A stretch of 64,000 nucleotides of DNA from Azomonas macrocytogenes (GTDB lineage Bacteria; Pseudomonadota; Gammaproteobacteria; Pseudomonadales; Pseudomonadaceae). The notes beneath the pieces were generated by a model that saw only the letters and a list, made by a program, of their open reading frames with translations, was not told where the DNA came from and ran no database searches. A program made the translations under genes and the position numbers. Of this stretch, positions 60,101 to 64,000 are shown piece after piece. The first letter of the stretch is position 1; each line of letters begins with the position of its first letter. The stretch lies in assembly GCF_014191985.1 (NCBI RefSeq), contig NZ_JACHXI010000013.1, positions 1-64,000 of the forward strand, given 5' to 3'.

Positions 60101-62158
60101 TCAGCCTTTGGTGGTGGCAGCGTCGGGATAGCGGCTCCGTCGTATCAGTTTGGTCATCGCTTCGGCAGACAACGGCTTGCTGTAGTAGTAACCCTGGGCT
60201 TCGTGGCAACCTTGCTGGATGAGATAACGTTCTTGCTCGATGCATTCCACGCCTTCGGCAATAACCCGCATGCCCAAGCTGGTGCCAAGCTGGATAATGG
60301 CCCGGACGATACTGGCGTTATCCTCGTCTTCCGCCAGATCGCGGACGAAGCTTGCATCGATCTTGATCTTGTCCACCGGCAGGCTTTTCAGGTAGCTAAG
60401 CGATGAATAGCCGGTGCCGAAGTCGTCGATAGCGATCAGTGCGCCACTTTCGCGCAGCTTATGAAGGATTTTCGCCGCACTGTCGATGTCTTCCATCAGG
60501 ACGGTTTCGGTGACTTCCACCTCGATGCTTTCCGGCGGCAGTTCATAGCGCCGCATCAGGCTTTCGATCAGCACCGGCGTGCTGTCATGGTAGAGCTGCA
60601 CGGTGGAAAGGTTGATCCCCATGCGAAAATTCCCGAATCCCCGCTCATGCCACTGATGCAACTGGCTACAGGCCTGCTCCATCACCCATTTGCCGATTTC
60701 GACGATGCTGCCGCTTTCTTCCGCCAGAGGGATGAACAGCATCGGTGAGATATATCCATGCTGCGGGTGCTGCCAGCGCAGCAAGGCTTCAGCACCGAAG
60801 ATCCGTTGCCGCTGCAGGTCGATCAGCGGCTGGTAGAGCAGATGAAATTCGTGCTGCTCCAGCGCTTCACGCAAATTCTCCTGCAACTCGCGGCGCTGGC
60901 GGATCTTGCAGTCAAGGCTGGCCACGTAGAATTGGTAGCGGTTGCGTGAGCGCTGCTTGGCCAGGGTCATGGTCTGTTCGGCCTTCTGCAAGAGCTTTTC
61001 GGCATGATCGCCGTCTTCTGGGTACAGGGTAATGCCGATAGTGCCGCGTAAGCGTACGGAATGCCCGTCAAGCAGGAACGGAGCCTCCAGGTTCTGGAGA
61101 ATGCGATCGGCCAGTTCGGCTGTTTCGTAGGGGTGTTGCATGTTCGTCTGGATCAAGGCGAATGCGTCGCCACTCAGTCGCGCCAGAGTGCCATGGGACG
61201 CGTCCAGGCCGCGCAGGCGCTCGGCCAAGGCTACCAGTAATTGATCACCGAGCTGGTAACCGAAACGCTCGTTGATTCCCTTGAAATCGTCCAGGCCGAT
61301 ACAAAGCACGGCGATGCACTGCTGTATGTGCTTGATGCCGCTCATGAGGAGTTCGAGCTGGTTCTGTAACTGCTGACGGTTCGGCAGGCCGGTCAGCATG
61401 TCGTATTGGGCCATGCGCTGTAGCGTGGTTTCGGCCTCCATGCGCAGGTTCTTGTTGTGTTCGATAGCGGCGAGCAGTCCGTTGGCAGTCTTGACCCACA
61501 GCCCCAGTTCATTCTGCTCATGGCCCTTTATCTGCGGCAGCTTATGTTCGCAGGAATGCTCCGGGTTGATACGGGCCAGGTAGTGAATCCGATTCGTCAA
61601 TGGCCGGGTGAGCAGCCATTGATAGATGAGATAAAGCACGAGCGCCAGAATCAGGGCATTCGTAATATCCAGGATAAAAATTATGCTGGAGTCATCGAGG
61701 AATTCCGCACCGTACAAAGCGGTATCCAACTGAATGCTCAGGCTGCCGTAATACTCGTTCCGGGGGGGATCTCCCGCCAGCTCAATAGAGAATTCACGGG
61801 TTTGGCCAAAAAGAGCATCGGTCAGCCAACGGGGCGGCAGGTTTATCAGCGGACGTTCCCGGTGTGCCAATAGCGGCCTGTCAGGAGTGGTCAGGGTTGC
61901 TTGCTGGACCGCTTCGTGCTGAATCAGCACGCTCATGATTCGAACGCTTAGTTCCTGATCCTGGCTATCCAGGGCATGGGTGGCCAGGGTGCGAGTAGTG
62001 TGCAGGATTTGCTGCGCTTCAGTTTCGATGCGCGTCCAGGTCTGGTAGGCGTTGAAAGTGGTCTGGGTGATGCTGAGTACAAGACCGACGGCCAATGCTG
62101 TCAACAGCACAAAGCGCAACAGCTTTAGCGATAAGCGTTTTCGCAATGCTTCCTTCAT
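60101..62158 (-). CDS. bifA: c-di-GMP phosphodiesterase BifA (degenerate GGDEF plus EAL)
   Basis: 685 residues from ATG 62158 (AAGGA upstream; a TTG at 62179 is less likely). TM1 about 17-38, periplasmic domain, TM2 about 165-187, then a GGDEF domain whose signature is SGDAF instead of GGDEF, then a full EAL domain (EALLRW, the NLSTVQL, ETVLMED and DDFGTGYSSLSYLKSLPVDK segments, EGVE). It should break down c-di-GMP, affecting biofilm and motility. Its place beside sodB matches P. aeruginosa bifA from memory. Confidence 0.9.
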   Translation of the reverse strand: MKEALRKRLSLKLLRFVLLTALAVGLVLSITQTTFNAYQTWTRIETEAQQILHTTRTLATHALDSQDQELSVRIMSVLIQHEAVQQATLTTPDRPLLAHRERPLINLPPRWLTDALFGQTREFSIELAGDPPRNEYYGSLSIQLDTALYGAEFLDDSSIIFILDITNALILALVLYLIYQWLLTRPLTNRIHYLARINPEHSCEHKLPQIKGHEQNELGLWVKTANGLLAAIEHNKNLRMEAETTLQRMAQYDMLTGLPNRQQLQNQLELLMSGIKHIQQCIAVLCIGLDDFKGINERFGYQLGDQLLVALAERLRGLDASHGTLARLSGDAFALIQTNMQHPYETAELADRILQNLEAPFLLDGHSVRLRGTIGITLYPEDGDHAEKLLQKAEQTMTLAKQRSRNRYQFYVASLDCKIRQRRELQENLREALEQHEFHLLYQPLIDLQRQRIFGAEALLRWQHPQHGYISPMLFIPLAEESGSIVEIGKWVMEQACSQLHQWHERGFGNFRMGINLSTVQLYHDSTPVLIESLMRRYELPPESIEVEVTETVLMEDIDSAAKILHKLRESGALIAIDDFGTGYSSLSYLKSLPVDKIKIDASFVRDLAEDEDNASIVRAIIQLGTSLGMRVIAEGVECIEQERYLIQQGCHEAQGYYYSKPLSAEAMTKLIRRSRYPDAATTKG

Positions 62159-62281
62159 TGCCGGGTAATCCTTGATCAAAGCCCTATACGCAGCTATCTA
62201 TAGTAAAAAGGTAGATATTTCCTTGCTCTCGTATGGTCAAGCTTTGGTTCTGTGAAATCCCGCAAAAAAAACCAGTGATAA

Positions 62282-62312
62282 TAAAAATGCCCACGTCATA
62301 AGACATGGGCAT
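62282..62312 (-). terminator. Intrinsic terminator of sodB
   Basis: On the minus strand ATGCCCA and TGGGCAT form a stem (extended by GTC/GAC with one mismatch) followed by TTTTTATT. It lies about 45 bases after the sodB stop. Confidence 0.85.
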
Positions 62313-62356
62313 CGATCGATGGACGGCTCGAAAGCCGCCCGGCGAAAAGCAGGATT

Positions 62357-62938
62357 TCAGCCGGCGAAATTCTTCGCGGCGAAGTCCCAGTTCACCAGAT
62401 TCCAGAATGCCTCGATGAATTTCGGGCGGGCATTGCGGTAGTCGATGTAGTAAGCATGCTCCCAGACATCGAGGGTGAGTAGCGGCTTGTCTTCGGTAGT
62501 CAAGGGGGTGCCGGCGTTGGAGGTGCTGGTCAGGGCAAGCTTGCCATCGGGCTTCTTGACCAGCCAGGCCCAGCCGGAACCGAAGGTGCCGATGGCGACC
62601 TTGGTGAATTCTTCCTTGAACTTGTCGAAAGAGCCAAAGGAAGCATTGATGGCATCGGCCAGCGCCCCGCTGGGCTGGCCACCGCCATTGGGCTTCAGGC
62701 TGTTCCAGAAGAAAGTGTGGTTCCAGACCTGGGCAGCGTTGTTGAACAGGCCGCCAGAGGCTGTCTTGATGATGGTTTCCAGATCCTTGCCTTCGAATTC
62801 GGTGCCTGGAACCAGGTTGTTCAGGTTGGTGACATAGGTCTGGTGATGCTTGCCATAGTGGTAATCGAGGGTCTCGGAAGAGATCTCGGGTTCAAGGGCG
62901 TTTTTTTCGTAAGGCAGCGGTGGTAGTTCGAAAGCCAT
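62357..62938 (-). CDS. sodB: Iron superoxide dismutase
   Basis: 193 residues from ATG 62938 (GTAGGAGAATAACC before it). Starts [17 protein letters not shown]. Iron ligands are the His in [10 protein letters not shown], His in NHTFFW, and Asp and His in [11 protein letters not shown]. The Gln and Gly-Gly pattern of the active site is that of Fe-SOD. It removes superoxide in the cytoplasm. Confidence 0.97.
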   Translation of the reverse strand: MAFELPPLPYEKNALEPEISSETLDYHYGKHHQTYVTNLNNLVPGTEFEGKDLETIIKTASGGLFNNAAQVWNHTFFWNSLKPNGGGQPSGALADAINASFGSFDKFKEEFTKVAIGTFGSGWAWLVKKPDGKLALTSTSNAGTPLTTEDKPLLTLDVWEHAYYIDYRNARPKFIEAFWNLVNWDFAAKNFAG

Positions 62939-63398
62939 GGTTATTCTCCTACTGACGAAAATCGATTCGATTGGCTTGAGCGAAGGCAATGCGCATCGTT
63001 GGAATGACTCCGATATGCGGAACGGACCGAGCAAACACTACCCGAAACCATTCGGTTTGCCTCCTAGGATTCGCGCTCGATATCTGCGCGGTTTTGGCCG
63101 TCACGGTCGGCCGGAATAGGCGGCTGGGGTTGTTCGGCCCCAGATTCGCAGCTTCTGGATCATAGCACCGGGCCTGCAGCAAAACTACGAACTGCCCTGT
63201 ACGATGAGTCCAGACCTGGGTTACTCCCGGTCTTCATGCCAGAGTTACAGTTTCTGTGGACCATGCGCTGGCTGGCCCGTTCCCGGATTTGCTGCGAAGT
63301 GTTGTGCCGGTAAAAATTCGGGGCAGATCCTGCCAGGCTGCTTGGTGGTCTTCCTCCCCGGTATACTCGAAACTTTCCTCCAGCGCCGAGGGCATGCC
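62939..63398. other. 460-bp divergent intergenic region, sodB to the last gene
   Basis: Lies between minus-strand sodB and a plus-strand gene, so both promoters should be here. I found no RNA gene, strong hairpin or classical Fur box that I would defend. A small minus-strand frame (62949-63182) looks like chance. Confidence 0.5.
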
Positions 63399-64000
63399 AT
63401 GCGCAACGATTCTCACGATGATCCGGAAGATGTCCCGAGCCTGACCGTCGAGCGCGACGAACCTAGCCTACCGGCTAGGTCGGACGGCATCTCTGCCCAC
63501 GCTCTTCGAGAATCGGTCGAGCGCACTGAGCGCGGCTTCGGTACCGGGTTGTTATGGCTGCTGGTTCTGGCCTTGGGTGCTGGGCTCGGTTTGCTTGGCT
63601 GGTGGAGTTACACGCAGATCGATTTGCTGGAGCGCCAGTTGATTGCGACCCAGGAAAGCTTTGCACGCATCAGTGAGGATGCCGCCGGTCGCCTGCAGGA
63701 TATTTCCGGCCAGTTGGTGGCCAGCGAATCCACTGTCACCACCGATAGCGAAGCGATAAAGCTGCTTTTGAAGCAGCTCGAGCGGCAAGTCGTCGACCTG
63801 GGGCGGCAGCAACAATTATCCGAAAGCCAGCAACAGGCTTTGGAAGACCGTCAGAATGGCCAGGCCAGGCGTTTCGATGAGCAGAACGGCCTGCTGGCGC
63901 AACTGGCCGGCGACCTGCAAGGGCAGCAGGAAGCCTCAGCGAAGCTGGTCGAGCGCAGTGACGTCGTCGCCGCAGAGCAGGCCAGATTCGAAGCTGCCCT
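63399..64000 (+). CDS. Coiled-coil inner-membrane protein (3' truncated by window end)
   Basis: About 200 residues are visible from ATG 63399. A polar N-terminus (about 1-48) is followed by one transmembrane helix (GLLWLLVLALGAGLGLLGWW, about 49-69) and then a long Gln/Glu/Leu/Ala-rich heptad region, probably a coiled coil in the periplasm. Resembles uncharacterised pseudomonad proteins annotated as ATPase-like. The frame is open to the window end. No catalytic motif is visible. Confidence 0.75.
   Translation, partial: MRNDSHDDPEDVPSLTVERDEPSLPARSDGISAHALRESVERTERGFGTGLLWLLVLALGAGLGLLGWWSYTQIDLLERQLIATQESFARISEDAAGRLQDISGQLVASESTVTTDSEAIKLLLKQLERQVVDLGRQQQLSESQQQALEDRQNGQARRFDEQNGLLAQLAGDLQGQQEASAKLVERSDVVAAEQARFEAA

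Overview
The window is a piece of a gamma-proteobacterial chromosome, almost certainly from the Pseudomonadaceae. The evidence is the close match of gene order and protein sequence to Pseudomonas: nrdR-ribD-ribE-ribBX-ribH-nusB-thiL, dciA beside secA, fxsA-groES-groEL-colR-colS-inaA, bifA beside sodB, and sensor kinase-panE-degenerate GGDEF regulator-yajQ-ampG. One island is foreign to ordinary pseudomonads: a nickel CO dehydrogenase operon (cooF, cooS, flavoprotein, cooC, small metal-binding protein). Azotobacter vinelandii is the pseudomonad relative I recall carrying cooS and a CooA-type CO sensor, so an Azotobacter/Azomonas-like organism is my best guess. That is inference.

Layout. 1-84: 3' end of a 5S rRNA gene and its terminator. 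0.2-5.0 kb: two PqiA membrane proteins, a six-MCE-domain PqiB/LetB-like lipid tunnel protein, holD (DNA polymerase III psi) and rimI. 5-8.6 kb: an acidic hypothetical protein, otsB-otsA (trehalose) and ssb. 8.6-14.1 kb: a 756-bp non-coding leader with a CooA-type operator, then the five-gene coo operon. 14.3-17.1 kb, minus strand: a KorA/TrfB-like regulator, an ATP/ADP-translocase-like MFS carrier and a Tat-exported aldo/keto reductase. 17.5-25.4 kb: hydroxyacid dehydrogenase, two sugar-nucleotide SDR proteins, oprG with two Anr boxes, and cnoX, thpR, methyltransferase and lipoprotein genes. 25.6-33 kb: riboflavin supercluster with FMN riboswitch, nusB, thiL, a retropepsin-like protease and ribA. 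33-37 kb: cupin, DUF1302 outer-membrane protein, chemoreceptor. 37-43 kb: dciA, secA, argJ, Nudix-ThiE fusion. 43-54 kb: ahpC, DUF3182/hydrolase pair, a voltage-sensor-like membrane protein, PduO adenosyltransferase, sensor kinase, panE, degenerate GGDEF regulator, yajQ, ampG. 54-60 kb: fxsA, sigma-32-driven groESL, colRS with a candidate ColR box before inaA, and a small exported protein overlapping inaA. 60-64 kb: bifA, sodB and the start of a coiled-coil membrane protein.

The coo genes form a coherent module. CooS would oxidise CO, CooF would take the electrons, and the FAD/NAD(P) oxidoreductase would pass them to NAD(P)+, because no energy-converting hydrogenase is present. CooC and the 61-residue Cys/His protein would supply nickel. 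A site reading TGTCA-N6-CGACA on the minus strand lies upstream with a plausible -10 element about 42 bp from its centre, which suggests CO-dependent activation by a CooA regulator encoded elsewhere.

Most of the rest is core metabolism and envelope maintenance. The points most worth following are the small nickel-chaperone candidate, the CooA site, the KorA-like gene next to the island, the six-MCE protein, the voltage-sensor-like protein, and the inaA/small-ORF frame overlap.
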